A stretch of DNA of 10,560 bases from Paracoccaceae bacterium (GCA_009922885.1 RFUP01000050.1:1-10560); one strand, 5' to 3'. Positions 1 to 6,998 are shown, counted from the first letter of the stretch. Made by a program: numbers and translations. The notes: generated by a model not told the origin, from the sequence alone.

Positions 1-548
1 CTCGCAACAGGTTTGATCCCGCTGCACAGAACATCGGCAGCCGGCTCACGCGAGAGCGTTTTGAGCGGGGTCAGGCCCAAGTCCTCTGTGCGCATCAAGC
101 ACAGATGACGCTGCCCGTCCCGGTCAGCGAGCAGCAAGACATGTGGCGAAACAGGCGCCCAAACGACCCCCTTCACCGCCCCGTGCACCAACCCCTCCGC
201 ATCCAGTGCGACCGGATCAAAGCCAGTGGCAACGGGCCCTTCGACCACCTCCAGACCTGCACGACTCAACAGGCAATTCGCGATGAGGGATTCACCGAGA
301 GGGACCGGTGCTGCATGTTTTCCAATCACCCGAAGGCAGGGGCCAATATCGGCCCAGCTCAAACCATTCCCGCCCAAGCTGTCTGGAACCAACGCCGTTG
401 TCAGCCCGAGCGCTTCACATTCGCTCCAGAGCTGGGTATCAAACTGGCCCGCTTCGACCGCCTTGCGTTTCTCGGCGCTCACTTGCGAAGAAAGTAGCCG
501 GTCCAACTGCTCGGAGATCAGCCCCGCGATATCGTTTTCGTTGCTCAT
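1..548 (-). CDS. acyl-CoA dehydrogenase, small/second-subunit type (partial, C-terminus off the window)
   Basis: Only the first 182 residues are visible; the frame is open to the window edge. The reading starts MSNENDIAGLISEQ and has the acyl-CoA dehydrogenase N-terminal helical-domain pattern: the VPDSLGGNGLSW stretch at residues 54-65 corresponds to the usual (P/V)xxxGGxGLS, followed by a helix ending in PVPLGESLIAN (81-91). The family-typical (T/S)EPxxGSD flavin/substrate motif expected around residues 105-125 is missing; that region reads VATGFDPVALDAEG. Loss of this motif is known in the second subunits of heteromeric acyl-CoA dehydrogenases, for example steroid-degrading FadE pairs and pimeloyl-CoA dehydrogenase pairs. 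The ATG overlaps the TGA of the upstream dehydrogenase as ATGA (548-545), so the two are translationally coupled and probably form one enzyme. The acyl-CoA substrate cannot be told. The catalytic part is outside the window, so its activity is not judged. Confidence 0.85.
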   Translation of the reverse strand, partial: MSNENDIAGLISEQLDRLLSSQVSAEKRKAVEAGQFDTQLWSECEALGLTTALVPDSLGGNGLSWADIGPCLRVIGKHAAPVPLGESLIANCLLSRAGLEVVEGPVATGFDPVALDAEGLVHGAVKGVVWAPVSPHVLLLADRDGQRHLCLMRTEDLGLTPLKTLSREPAADVLCSGIKPVA

Positions 549-1696
549 TTCAGTCCCAGCCCCTTTGCAATTATCCCCCGCAGGATTTCGCGCGTGCCAC
601 CGCGCAGCGAGTAGCTCGGCACGCTCTGCGTCGCGTATCCGAGTGCATCGCTGAGGGGGTTCGACGGCCGGATGTCGGGGGCGGAATCCATTAGCTCACG
701 GATAAGCGCTGGCTGTTTCTGCTCGTAGGAATTTCCCAAGTCCTTCACGAGAGCCGCCTCTTGGGCGGGCAGCTTCCCCGCGTTGAGCTGGCCGAGAATG
801 GAGAGCGACATTTCGCGCAAGACAACAAGGTCCGCGACACTCTCACCAACGCGTCGCTTTGCCAAACGATCCGGCTCATCGAGTTGGTCGATCAACAACG
901 GCAGAAGAACAAAGCAGCTCAGGAAGCGGTCCGGCTGGCTTCGCTCGAATGCAAGCTCCGAGACAACCTGCTTCCAGGCGTTCCCTTCTTCACCGATCAA
1001 GTGCGCGTCGGGCACGAACACATTGTCGAAATATACTTCGTTGAAATGGCTTTCGCCCGTCAGATCGGCAATGGGCCGGATCGTTATTCCACTCGAACGC
1101 ATGTCGATCAGGAATTGCGACAGCCCCACATGTTTCGGTGCATCTTTGTCCGCCCCCGACCTGAAGAGGCCGATCATGAAATCGCTGACATGCGCGCCGC
1201 TGGTCCAGATTTTCTGGCCATTCAAACGGTAGCCGCCATCAACCTTTTCCGCACGCGCGCGCACCGAGGCGAGATCGGAGCCGGAATTTGGCTCGCTCAA
1301 CCCGATACAGAACGTCAGTTCGCCGCTGGCAATTTGGGGCATCAATGACCGTCTGAGGTCTTCGCTCCCGTAACGCATCAGCAAAGGGCCGGTCTGGCGG
1401 TCTCCGACCCAATGCGCAGAGAGCGGCGCTCCCGCAGCGATTAGTTCCTCGACCACCACATACCGCTCGATTTGCGTTCTTTCCGCGCCGCCATACCGCT
1501 TCGGCCAGGTCATGCCGATCCAGCCTTTGGCTCCGACCGCTCTTGAGAACTCCTTGTCGAAACCACCCCAGGAGTGGGCGATCTTCCAGCCTGACCAGTT
1601 GTCCCGATAGGGCCGAATAAAATCGCGTACTTCCTGCCTCAAGGGATCGAAAGCGCTGGAAAGCACGATGGCGTCGAAGTTGAATGGAGAACTCAT
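545..1696 (-). CDS. acyl-CoA dehydrogenase, FAD-binding subunit
   Basis: This 383-residue flavoprotein should perform the alpha,beta-dehydrogenation of an acyl-CoA, passing electrons to ETF. Visible family landmarks are WPKRYGG (64-70), the FAD/substrate motif GLSEPNSGSD (132-141), the flavin-contacting KIWTSGAH (162-169) and the C-terminal RGGTREILR (365-373). In medium-chain enzymes the catalytic Glu lies in the C-terminal YEGT motif; here that position is Gly366. A glutamate instead occupies the helix-G position (E251 in LAFERS), the arrangement known in isovaleryl-CoA and long-chain acyl-CoA dehydrogenases, so the enzyme appears catalytically competent. ATG at 1696 is the only plausible start, because an in-frame TAG lies at 1714-1712. 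The ribosome-binding site is weak (AGAAG about 13 bases upstream). The next gene overlaps its stop codon, suggesting an alpha2beta2 partner. An AraC-type operator lies upstream. The substrate is unknown. Confidence 0.9.
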   Translation of the reverse strand: MSSPFNFDAIVLSSAFDPLRQEVRDFIRPYRDNWSGWKIAHSWGGFDKEFSRAVGAKGWIGMTWPKRYGGAERTQIERYVVVEELIAAGAPLSAHWVGDRQTGPLLMRYGSEDLRRSLMPQIASGELTFCIGLSEPNSGSDLASVRARAEKVDGGYRLNGQKIWTSGAHVSDFMIGLFRSGADKDAPKHVGLSQFLIDMRSSGITIRPIADLTGESHFNEVYFDNVFVPDAHLIGEEGNAWKQVVSELAFERSQPDRFLSCFVLLPLLIDQLDEPDRLAKRRVGESVADLVVLREMSLSILGQLNAGKLPAQEAALVKDLGNSYEQKQPALIRELMDSAPDIRPSNPLSDALGYATQSVPSYSLRGGTREILRGIIAKGLGLK

Positions 1697-1777
1697 GTCG
1701 ATTGTAGACTTCTATCTGGATGGCCGAGACAGGCATTGCTTGCCTTGGCGCTACAACTGACAGGATCTCCCCATTTC

Positions 1778-1817
1778 GATTTAACATTATGCGCAATGGA
1801 TTTGACATTTTGCGCAA
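1778..1817 (-). promoter_or_regulatory. tandem direct repeat, probable AraC-family operator for the acyl-CoA dehydrogenase operon
   Basis: Two 19-bp direct repeats, GATTTAACATTATGCGCAA (1778-1796) and GATTTGACATTTTGCGCAA (1799-1817), match at 17 of 19 positions and start exactly 21 bp apart, two helical turns. AraC-family activators typically bind two direct half-sites with this spacing. The array lies between the AraC gene and the dehydrogenase start; its gene-proximal edge is 82 bp upstream of the ATG at 1696, which suits an activator site abutting the -35 region of a minus-strand promoter. No strong -35/-10 pair was recognised, as expected for an activator-dependent promoter. That the adjacent AraC protein is the binder is inference. 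Confidence 0.75.
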
Positions 1818-1848
1818 GCGCGCTCAGCGCTGCACATCTAGGGTGATG

Positions 1849-2841
1849 TCAGGAACGCCACTCGCTGGGCGACACGCCATAGCTCGTCTTGAACGCGCGT
1901 GAGAACGCACTCAGTTCCTTGTATCCAAGCCGCAGCGCAATCTCTGTCATCGAGATATCGCTTTGCTTCAGCAGCGTCTCAGCCTGTTCGAAGCGCGCCT
2001 TTGACAGCAACTCCGAAAAGGACGTTCCATTTTCCTTCAGCTTCAGCTGGAAGGTTCTGGTCTTCATGCCAAACTGGGCCGAGACATATCCGATGTGGCA
2101 CCGCCCACTGGAAAGGCAGCTCCCGATCTGGGCCGTGACGGTGCTGATAAAATCCTGATCGTCGGCATGGTATTTCGACTCGAGGTATTCTTTGAGCAGC
2201 CCGTTCAAAAGATTGTCCCAAGCCGGAAGCACGATGGCCAGGTGGCGTGAATCAAAAAAGACCCCTTCCACCTCGGCATCGAATTGCAAACGGCACCCGA
2301 GCTGGCGCTCGATACCTGGCACATTATTCAAGCGCTTGCCGATAAGAGTAAACACGTCCGGCGACCATGTATTCCCTGTAATGCGCCGGAAGGTGCTGAT
2401 CAGTGTCATAGCCCAAGCCAAAGACGCTTGCGGGTATCGGCCCGCAAACTCGGGAGGGGTCGCGCGCACGATCCCTGCCGTGTCGCCGTATACGTCCAGC
2501 CTGTAACTCAACCCCTTCGTTCTGGCGCGAAGACTGTTTGTGATCCCGCGCAGCGCATCTTCCAGCGTGCGGCAAGATTGTGCGAACGCAATGATTTCAT
2601 GCCCATAGCCCAGCTCGATACGCTTCTTTGCCACAAGAATCCCGAAATCCGACCGATCAAGAAGGGAAGCCGCCTCTTCCATGGTCTCGGCGCAAAGGGT
2701 AAAGGGGACCAGGGCATTTCTTTCCCCCCGAAGCACCTCCTTGATCATCGAAGCCCGTGATAGATTCTGAATGGCCCCGCCCATCAGGCGCAACTGGTCC
2801 AGCGTGCATGCAAGATGCTCCATTTGGACGAAGGCCTTCAT
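1849..2841 (-). CDS. AraC-family transcriptional regulator with arabinose-binding-like N-terminal domain
   Basis: This 330-residue regulator has two parts. Residues 1-210 resemble the ligand-binding domain found in OruR/ArgR-like AraC proteins; the end of that domain (roughly 165-220, LGCRLQFDAEVEGVFFDSRHL followed by LPAWDNLL) fits the family pattern well. The C-terminal 100 residues hold the AraC DNA-binding unit with two helix-turn-helix segments, at about 248-272 and 297-325; the second contains EIALRLGYKELSAFSRAFK, a near-consensus AraC signature. An in-frame extension to 2925 exists, but it would run back into the XRE gene, so ATG at 2841 is preferred; it has AAGG six bases upstream and lies seven bases after the XRE stop. 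The gene is therefore probably co-transcribed with the XRE regulator. The tandem 21-bp-spaced repeat just downstream suggests it activates the acyl-CoA dehydrogenase operon. Its ligand is unknown. Confidence 0.9.
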   Translation of the reverse strand: MKAFVQMEHLACTLDQLRLMGGAIQNLSRASMIKEVLRGERNALVPFTLCAETMEEAASLLDRSDFGILVAKKRIELGYGHEIIAFAQSCRTLEDALRGITNSLRARTKGLSYRLDVYGDTAGIVRATPPEFAGRYPQASLAWAMTLISTFRRITGNTWSPDVFTLIGKRLNNVPGIERQLGCRLQFDAEVEGVFFDSRHLAIVLPAWDNLLNGLLKEYLESKYHADDQDFISTVTAQIGSCLSSGRCHIGYVSAQFGMKTRTFQLKLKENGTSFSELLSKARFEQAETLLKQSDISMTEIALRLGYKELSAFSRAFKTSYGVSPSEWRS

Positions 2842-2848
2842 TTCAGCC

Positions 2849-3451
2849 TTATCCCGGTTTCCAGCAAACGCCGAGCACCATTGCATCCTCGTCCGACCCC
2901 GACACATATGCGTGCCCGATGCCACTGTCGAAGTAGATGCTATCGCCCTTGGCCAGAGGAATCGGCGTTCTGCCCTTCAGGTGGACGGTAATCTCACCCT
3001 CCAGCACAAAGATGAACTCTTCACCTGGATGCGAAATGTAATCCTCGAACTTCGCGAAGCTATGCGCCTTGATGCGCCCGATCATGGGGACCATGTGCTT
3101 GCCACTTACGTCCGAGGCCAGCATGTCGTAGTCGTAAGTGTCAGATCGATGCAGAGGCGCATCTCCTGAACGGGTGACGGAAACCGTTCCGGCGGTGAAA
3201 CCCTCCGCAGTCGCATCGAACAGTTCCCCCACATCCATGCCAAGCCCCTGCGCGAGGCGCATAAAGCGATCATATGTCAGGGAAATTTCGCCGCGTTCCA
3301 TTTTGGAGATCGTAGAAATCGCCAAGCCTGTCCGCGTGGCAACCTCTTTGAGTGTCCACCCGCGTGACTTCCGGATGTCGCGCACACGGGCCCCCAAATC
3401 GCTCTCGGAGGTGACGGCTTTGGGTTCGAGAACCTCAATCAATTTCTGCAT
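2849..3451 (-). CDS. XRE-family regulator with C-terminal cupin domain
   Basis: This 200-residue protein has an N-terminal XRE/HipB-type helix-turn-helix at about residues 18-75 (ARVRDIRKSRGWTLKEVA, then GLAISTISKMERGE) and a small cupin sensor domain at about 128-195 (HPGEEFIFVLEGEI and later KGDSIYFDSGIGHAY). The cupin keeps the usual H/E/H-type positions (H141, E145, H180). XRE-cupin proteins are small-molecule-responsive regulators, often repressors of adjacent amine or amino-acid catabolic genes. The frame extends to 3523, but the longer form would translate through both operator palindromes; ATG at 3451 has AGGA seven bases upstream and is chosen. The gene is divergent from the dehydrogenase/TRAP/M81 operon, with the paired palindromes between them, implying autoregulation and control of that operon. 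The effector may be the imported substrate or an intermediate; this is inference. Confidence 0.92.
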   Translation of the reverse strand: MQKLIEVLEPKAVTSESDLGARVRDIRKSRGWTLKEVATRTGLAISTISKMERGEISLTYDRFMRLAQGLGMDVGELFDATAEGFTAGTVSVTRSGDAPLHRSDTYDYDMLASDVSGKHMVPMIGRIKAHSFAKFEDYISHPGEEFIFVLEGEITVHLKGRTPIPLAKGDSIYFDSGIGHAYVSGSDEDAMVLGVCWKPG

Positions 3452-3454
3452 GCG

Positions 3455-3470
3455 TTTTCCTATTGGAAAA
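3455..3470. promoter_or_regulatory. operator palindrome copy 1 for the XRE-cupin regulator
   Basis: TTTTCCTATTGGAAAA is an inverted repeat with perfect six-base arms around a four-base centre. It ends four bases before the XRE start codon at 3451, overlapping that gene's leader and ribosome-binding region on the minus strand. The second copy, differing by one central base, lies 25 bp away. The duplication and the placement next to a DNA-binding protein gene support an operator; binding by that protein is inferred. Confidence 0.75.
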
Positions 3471-3478
3471 TTTTTCTT

Positions 3479-3496
3479 GTTTTCCGATTGGAAAAC
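3479..3496. promoter_or_regulatory. operator palindrome copy 2 for the XRE-cupin regulator
   Basis: GTTTTCCGATTGGAAAAC has the same TTTTCC...GGAAAA arms as copy 1, extended by one more base pair, so this is probably the stronger site. It lies about 57 bp before the TTG start at 3553 and so within the likely promoter of the plus-strand operon. A poor -35-like TTGGAA (3489-3494) inside it and an AT-rich CAAATA at 3513-3518 could form a promoter that would be blocked by binding here. The promoter assignment is weak; the palindrome is certain. Confidence 0.78.
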
Positions 3497-3540
3497 TATG
3501 TAGCCTTGAGGCCAAATAAGCAAATCGAATCCGTTTTTCT

Positions 3541-3544
3541 GGAG
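3541..3544 (+). promoter_or_regulatory. ribosome-binding site GGAG supporting a TTG start
   Basis: GGAG lies eight bases before the TTG at 3553. It decides the start of the DauA-like gene, because no ATG or GTG upstream keeps the frame without running into the operator region. The next candidate, GTG at 3562, would be 17 bases from this site, too far. Confidence 0.6.
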
Positions 3545-3552
3545 TCTCTGCG

Positions 3553-4698
3553 TTGTCTGGTGTGAACCCTGCCTACGAAATCGCCGTTATCGGCGCGGGT
3601 ATCGCCGGAGCCTCGCTGGCGGCAGAGCTGTCGGCTTCGGGTGTCCGGACCGTGCTTCTCGAGCAGGAAGACCAGCCGGGCTATCACACCACCGGCCGCT
3701 CGGCAGCGGTCTACTCTCCGATCTATGGCCCATCGCCCATTCGTGCTCTCACGCGCGCCGCTTTGCCCTTTTTCAACAACCCGCCGCAGGGATTTTGCAC
3801 AGGGCCTCTGCTGTCACGCATCGATGCCGCTTTCGTGGCCCGGGAAGACCAGATGGAGCATCTCGAAACGATGGCGCGGGAAGTGGCCGATGCCTCGACC
3901 GTTAGTCGCGTGGAGGGGGCCGCATTGAAAGAGAGGCTGCCCTTGCTGCGCGACGGCTACGCCATGGCGGCCCTCTGGGATACGGGCACCTCCGAGATCG
4001 ATGTGGCCTCCTTGCACCATGGATATCTGCGCATGTTCAAGACCAATGGCGGTGTCTTGAAAACGCGTGCCCCCGTCATGGGCCTCATGTGGGACGGTGC
4101 AGTCTGGATCATCGAAACACCGCATGGCTCCCTTACCGCCAACATCGTCGTTAACGCTGCTGGCGCGTGGGCGGATGAACTGGGCCAGATGGCGGGCGCT
4201 GAACGCATAGGCCTCACACCCAAACGGCGCACCGCCCTGATGATCGACGCCCCGGCTGGCGCCGACCTTCGGGGGGTGCCGCTCACGATCGATGTGGAAG
4301 AACAGTTCTACCTCAAGCCTGACGCGGGCAAGCTATTGATTTCGCCTGCGAACGAAGATCCTGAGCCGCCCTGCGACGTGCAGCCCGATGAAATGGACAT
4401 CGCGATCTGCGTGGATCGTATCGAGCGTGCGTTCGAAGTCTCTGTAAAGCGCGTCGAACGCCCTTGGGCGGGCCTGCGTAGCTTTGTGGCGGACAAGGCG
4501 CCCGTTGTCGGCTTCTCGCAAAAGGCCAAAGGCTTTTACTGGCTCGCTGGTCAGGGCGGCTATGGCATCCAATCGGCCCCCGGCATTGCGCAATATGCTG
4601 CCGCTGAATTGCGCGGCGAGGCAGTGCCCGCCCACATCATTGCGGAAAGCCTCGATCCGGCCAGCATCCGCCCGGGCCGTCTGGGGATTGGCCAATGA
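3553..4698 (+). CDS. FAD-dependent D-amino acid dehydrogenase, D-arginine dehydrogenase (DauA)-like
   Basis: This 381-residue protein of the D-amino acid oxidase/glycine oxidase superfamily oxidises an amine or amino acid to an imine. The N-terminus has the FAD-binding dinucleotide fold VIGAGIAGAS (12-21), with E37 at the end of the second strand to bind the FAD ribose. Blocks such as GYHTTGRSAA, YLKPDAG, SPANEDP, WAGLRSF and GQGGYGIQ match Pseudomonas aeruginosa DauA as I recall it. Aligned to that enzyme, backbone-binding residues are kept (Y58, R226, Y253, R309), but H48 becomes V53 and E87, which holds the guanidinium, becomes A92. The substrate is therefore probably a non-basic amino acid or amine. 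It starts with TTG, preceded by GGAG eight bases upstream. It is the first gene of the operon and its TGA overlaps the dctM ATG (ATGA). The RidA gene downstream would hydrolyse an imine product. The family call is firm; the substrate is unknown. Confidence 0.9.
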   Translation: MSGVNPAYEIAVIGAGIAGASLAAELSASGVRTVLLEQEDQPGYHTTGRSAAVYSPIYGPSPIRALTRAALPFFNNPPQGFCTGPLLSRIDAAFVAREDQMEHLETMAREVADASTVSRVEGAALKERLPLLRDGYAMAALWDTGTSEIDVASLHHGYLRMFKTNGGVLKTRAPVMGLMWDGAVWIIETPHGSLTANIVVNAAGAWADELGQMAGAERIGLTPKRRTALMIDAPAGADLRGVPLTIDVEEQFYLKPDAGKLLISPANEDPEPPCDVQPDEMDIAICVDRIERAFEVSVKRVERPWAGLRSFVADKAPVVGFSQKAKGFYWLAGQGGYGIQSAPGIAQYAAAELRGEAVPAHIIAESLDPASIRPGRLGIGQ

Positions 4699-5978
4699 TG
4701 TGGATCGTGCCCCTCCTTCTGGCCCTACTTTTGGCGTCGGGCCTAGGGCTGGCCTATGTGGTGGGTGGCGCTGCGGTTGTGTCATTCATTCTGACGGAAA
4801 ACGAACGGTATCTAGCGATCCTGCCGCAAAAGGTCTTCTCACAGATCAGCGTGTTTGCTCTCCTCTCGATGCCGCTCTTCATTCTCGCGGGCGAGTTGAT
4901 GAACCGTGGCGGAGTGACCAAAGCGCTGATTGATCTGTCGATGGCCATCGTTGGACGCGTCCGTGGCGGCCTCGGCCATGTGAACATCATGACATCGGTG
5001 TTTTTCGCGGGCATCTCGGGGTCGGCTATCGCGGATGCAGCCTCGCTATCGAACACGCTAGTGCCTGCGATGGAGCAGCGCGGCTACACAAAGCTCTATG
5101 CAGGGGCGATCACCGCAGCGTCGTCTATCATCGGCCCGATCGTGCCGCCCTCGATCATCCTGATTTTTTACGGCGCCATCATGCAAACCTCGGTCGCGGC
5201 GCTTTTCGTTGCCGGGATCTTGCCGGGCCTTTTGCTGGCCTCCGCGCTCTTTGCGCTCAATGCCTACTACGCCGTGCGCGATAATCATCCGCGCATCGAA
5301 AAAGGTGAGGCACCGCCCGTCCTGCCCGCTATTGTGCGCGCATTGCCTGCCCTCTCGCTGCCAGTAATCATCGTCGGCGGCATCGTTTTTGGCTGGATGA
5401 CACCCACCGAAGCCGCTGCCGTTGCCGTTCTGGTTGCTGGGGTGGCGGCGTTTTTCTACGAAGGCCTTGATCGCGCCGCAATATTCGAAAGCATCCGCCG
5501 CACGGCGATGTTGACGGGCTCGATTTTCGTGGTTCTGAGCGCGATTGCGGCCTTCGGGCATCTGGCCTCGCTCGAACGGGTGCCGCAGGCCATTTCCGCG
5601 CTGATCACCGATCTTGGGCTCGGCCCGGTCAGCTTCATGCTGGCGATGAACCTCCTGTTCATTCTGGCAGGTATGTTTCTCGACATTCCTATGGCACTCG
5701 CGCTGTTGGTGCCCTTGCTGGCCCCGGTTGCGCTTGCGCAGGGCGCTGACCCCGTCCACCTCGGGATCGTCATCTGCTTCAACCTGACAATCGGCCTCGT
5801 CTCACCCCCCATGGGTGGCTGCCTTCTGATCGTCTCGACCGTGACCGGCCTGAACTACTGGGCTCTGGCGCGCGCTGTAATCCCGTTCGTCTTGCTGCAA
5901 ATTCTCGTTTTGGGCGTCTTGGTCTTCGTGCCCGAGATCACCCTTATGCTGCCCCGTGCCATGGGGCTTTGGAACTAA
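4695..5978 (+). CDS. dctM: TRAP transporter large permease subunit (DctM family)
   Basis: This 427-residue integral membrane protein, the usual length for DctM, is the sodium-coupled transport subunit of a tripartite periplasmic transporter. It is hydrophobic throughout and carries the family motifs in order: SMPLFILAGELMNRGG (58-73), FAGISGSAIADAASL (104-118) followed by LVPAMEQRGY (122-131), IGPIVPPS (146-153), GWMTPTEAAAVAV (233-245) and IGLVSPPMGG (366-375). The start ATG at 4695 overlaps the upstream TGA; a second ATG follows immediately (4698), and either could be used. In most TRAP operons the large permease comes last, after dctP and dctQ; here it comes first, next to the FAD dehydrogenase, and is separated from dctQ by dctP. 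It should work with the binding protein and small permease encoded just downstream. The substrate cannot be read from the permease. Confidence 0.96.
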   Translation: MMWIVPLLLALLLASGLGLAYVVGGAAVVSFILTENERYLAILPQKVFSQISVFALLSMPLFILAGELMNRGGVTKALIDLSMAIVGRVRGGLGHVNIMTSVFFAGISGSAIADAASLSNTLVPAMEQRGYTKLYAGAITAASSIIGPIVPPSIILIFYGAIMQTSVAALFVAGILPGLLLASALFALNAYYAVRDNHPRIEKGEAPPVLPAIVRALPALSLPVIIVGGIVFGWMTPTEAAAVAVLVAGVAAFFYEGLDRAAIFESIRRTAMLTGSIFVVLSAIAAFGHLASLERVPQAISALITDLGLGPVSFMLAMNLLFILAGMFLDIPMALALLVPLLAPVALAQGADPVHLGIVICFNLTIGLVSPPMGGCLLIVSTVTGLNYWALARAVIPFVLLQILVLGVLVFVPEITLMLPRAMGLWN

Positions 5979-6003
5979 AGAGGTCCTGAAACAGGCCAAA
6001 CAG

Positions 6004-6009
6004 AGGAGG
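6004..6009 (+). promoter_or_regulatory. strong Shine-Dalgarno before dctP
   Basis: AGGAGG is a full consensus ribosome-binding site seven bases before the dctP ATG, the strongest in the operon. It follows a 38-bp intergenic gap, whereas most other junctions overlap or nearly abut. This fits a periplasmic binding protein made in excess over its permease. Confidence 0.75.
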
Positions 6010-6016
6010 AAACACA

Positions 6017-6994
6017 ATGAAGTTCATCAAAAATCTGGGGGCGGTCAGCATTGCTGTTGCACTGTCCCTCGCAACCCCGCTGGCAGCACAGACCGTCAAG
6101 ATCGCGCTCGACTCCGCGAAAGATCTGGAAAACTCGGGTTCCTATGTCTGGGCGCATACGTTCTCCGAATACCTCAACGCCAATGGCATGACCGCCGAAG
6201 AGTTCGAGCGCGGTGCATTGGGTGCAGAGGCCGAGAAACTGGATCAGGTTCAACAGGGCCTGTTGGAAGTTTCGTTGTCGGATACCAAGGCCGTGGGTCA
6301 GCTTGATGGCCACATCATTCCGCTCACTCTGCCCTATCTCTTTCCCAACTGGGCAGCGGCGGATCGCGGCCTGAATGGCGGCATGCTCGACAAGATCAAC
6401 GCTGGCACGACGACGCAAGGCGTGCGCGTGATCGGTTTGGCCGCGCTGGGCTCGGCCGCGGGTATCTTCAACACCAAAAAACCCATTCATAAGGCGGCGG
6501 ATATGGCCGACCTGCGCATGCGTGCGCTGGATGAAAACCAGATCGGCGTTTACAAACTCTGGGGAACCAACGGCACGATCGTAGCGTGGGACGAGGTCCC
6601 GAATGCCTTGCAAACTGGTATCGCGGATGGCTATCTTAATCCGCCGATGGTGCCGATCATGTTCGGCCACACTGGGTTCATCAAGTATTTCACCAATGCC
6701 AACGTCGGCCTCGGAAGCCGTACAGTGATCGTGTCCGAAGACTGGTATCAGGGTCTCTCGGCGGACCAGCAGAAGGTTGTGATGGACGCAGCGGCGGCAG
6801 CCACCAAGGCCAACCGTGATTGGCTTGCCACGCGGTCGGCTGAACTCGACAAACTGCGCGAGGCCGGCATCGAGGTCACCGAGTTGACCCCCGAAGCCTG
6901 GAACGAGTTCAAGGAGCTCAGCCAGCCACTGCACAACATGGTTCCGCTGCCTGAAGGCGCGCTTGCTGCATGGCAAGCGGCCATCAAGGAATAA
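6017..6994 (+). CDS. dctP: TRAP transporter periplasmic substrate-binding protein (DctP family)
   Basis: This 325-residue secreted binding protein captures the substrate in the periplasm for the DctQM permease. It has a signal peptide with a short basic start (MKFIKN), a hydrophobic core and a probable cleavage after LAA at residue 24. The mature region follows the DctP pattern: a first strand VKIALDSAKD, the central DLRMRAL segment (165-171) in which R169 matches the conserved arginine that grips a substrate carboxylate, then EVPNALQTGIADGYLNPP (193-210), a near-consensus family block, and the terminal long helices. The conserved arginine implies a ligand with a carboxylate group, consistent with an amino-acid, peptide or N-acyl amino-acid substrate. 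It lies between dctM and dctQ, with a strong AGGAGG upstream and four bases between its TAA and the dctQ ATG. The ligand itself is unknown. Confidence 0.95.
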   Translation: MKFIKNLGAVSIAVALSLATPLAAQTVKIALDSAKDLENSGSYVWAHTFSEYLNANGMTAEEFERGALGAEAEKLDQVQQGLLEVSLSDTKAVGQLDGHIIPLTLPYLFPNWAAADRGLNGGMLDKINAGTTTQGVRVIGLAALGSAAGIFNTKKPIHKAADMADLRMRALDENQIGVYKLWGTNGTIVAWDEVPNALQTGIADGYLNPPMVPIMFGHTGFIKYFTNANVGLGSRTVIVSEDWYQGLSADQQKVVMDAAAAATKANRDWLATRSAELDKLREAGIEVTELTPEAWNEFKELSQPLHNMVPLPEGALAAWQAAIKE

Positions 6995-6998
6995 GACA

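Noticed and set aside
1817..1831. Small inverted repeat AGCGC-N5-GCGCT after the AraC gene as a terminator
   Set aside because: The stem is only five base pairs, there is no T-tract on the minus strand, and it overlaps the AraC-type operator repeat.
2842..2925. Longer AraC reading from 2925
   Set aside because: The extension would overlap the end of the XRE-cupin gene by 77 bases and adds no domain sequence; ATG at 2841 has a Shine-Dalgarno and sits just after the XRE stop.
3452..3523. Longer XRE-cupin reading from 3523
   Set aside because: The added 24 residues would be encoded by the operator palindromes, whereas ATG at 3451 has a good ribosome-binding site and gives the usual family length.
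5951..5967. Hairpin GCCCC-N7-GGGGC followed by TTT near the end of dctM
   Set aside because: It lies inside the dctM coding sequence, the T-run is only three bases, and the operon continues through dctP; it is more likely chance than a terminator or attenuator.
5981..5995. CCTG-AAA-CAGG hairpin between dctM and dctP as a processing or attenuation signal
   Set aside because: A four-base-pair stem is too weak to support a claim from sequence alone.
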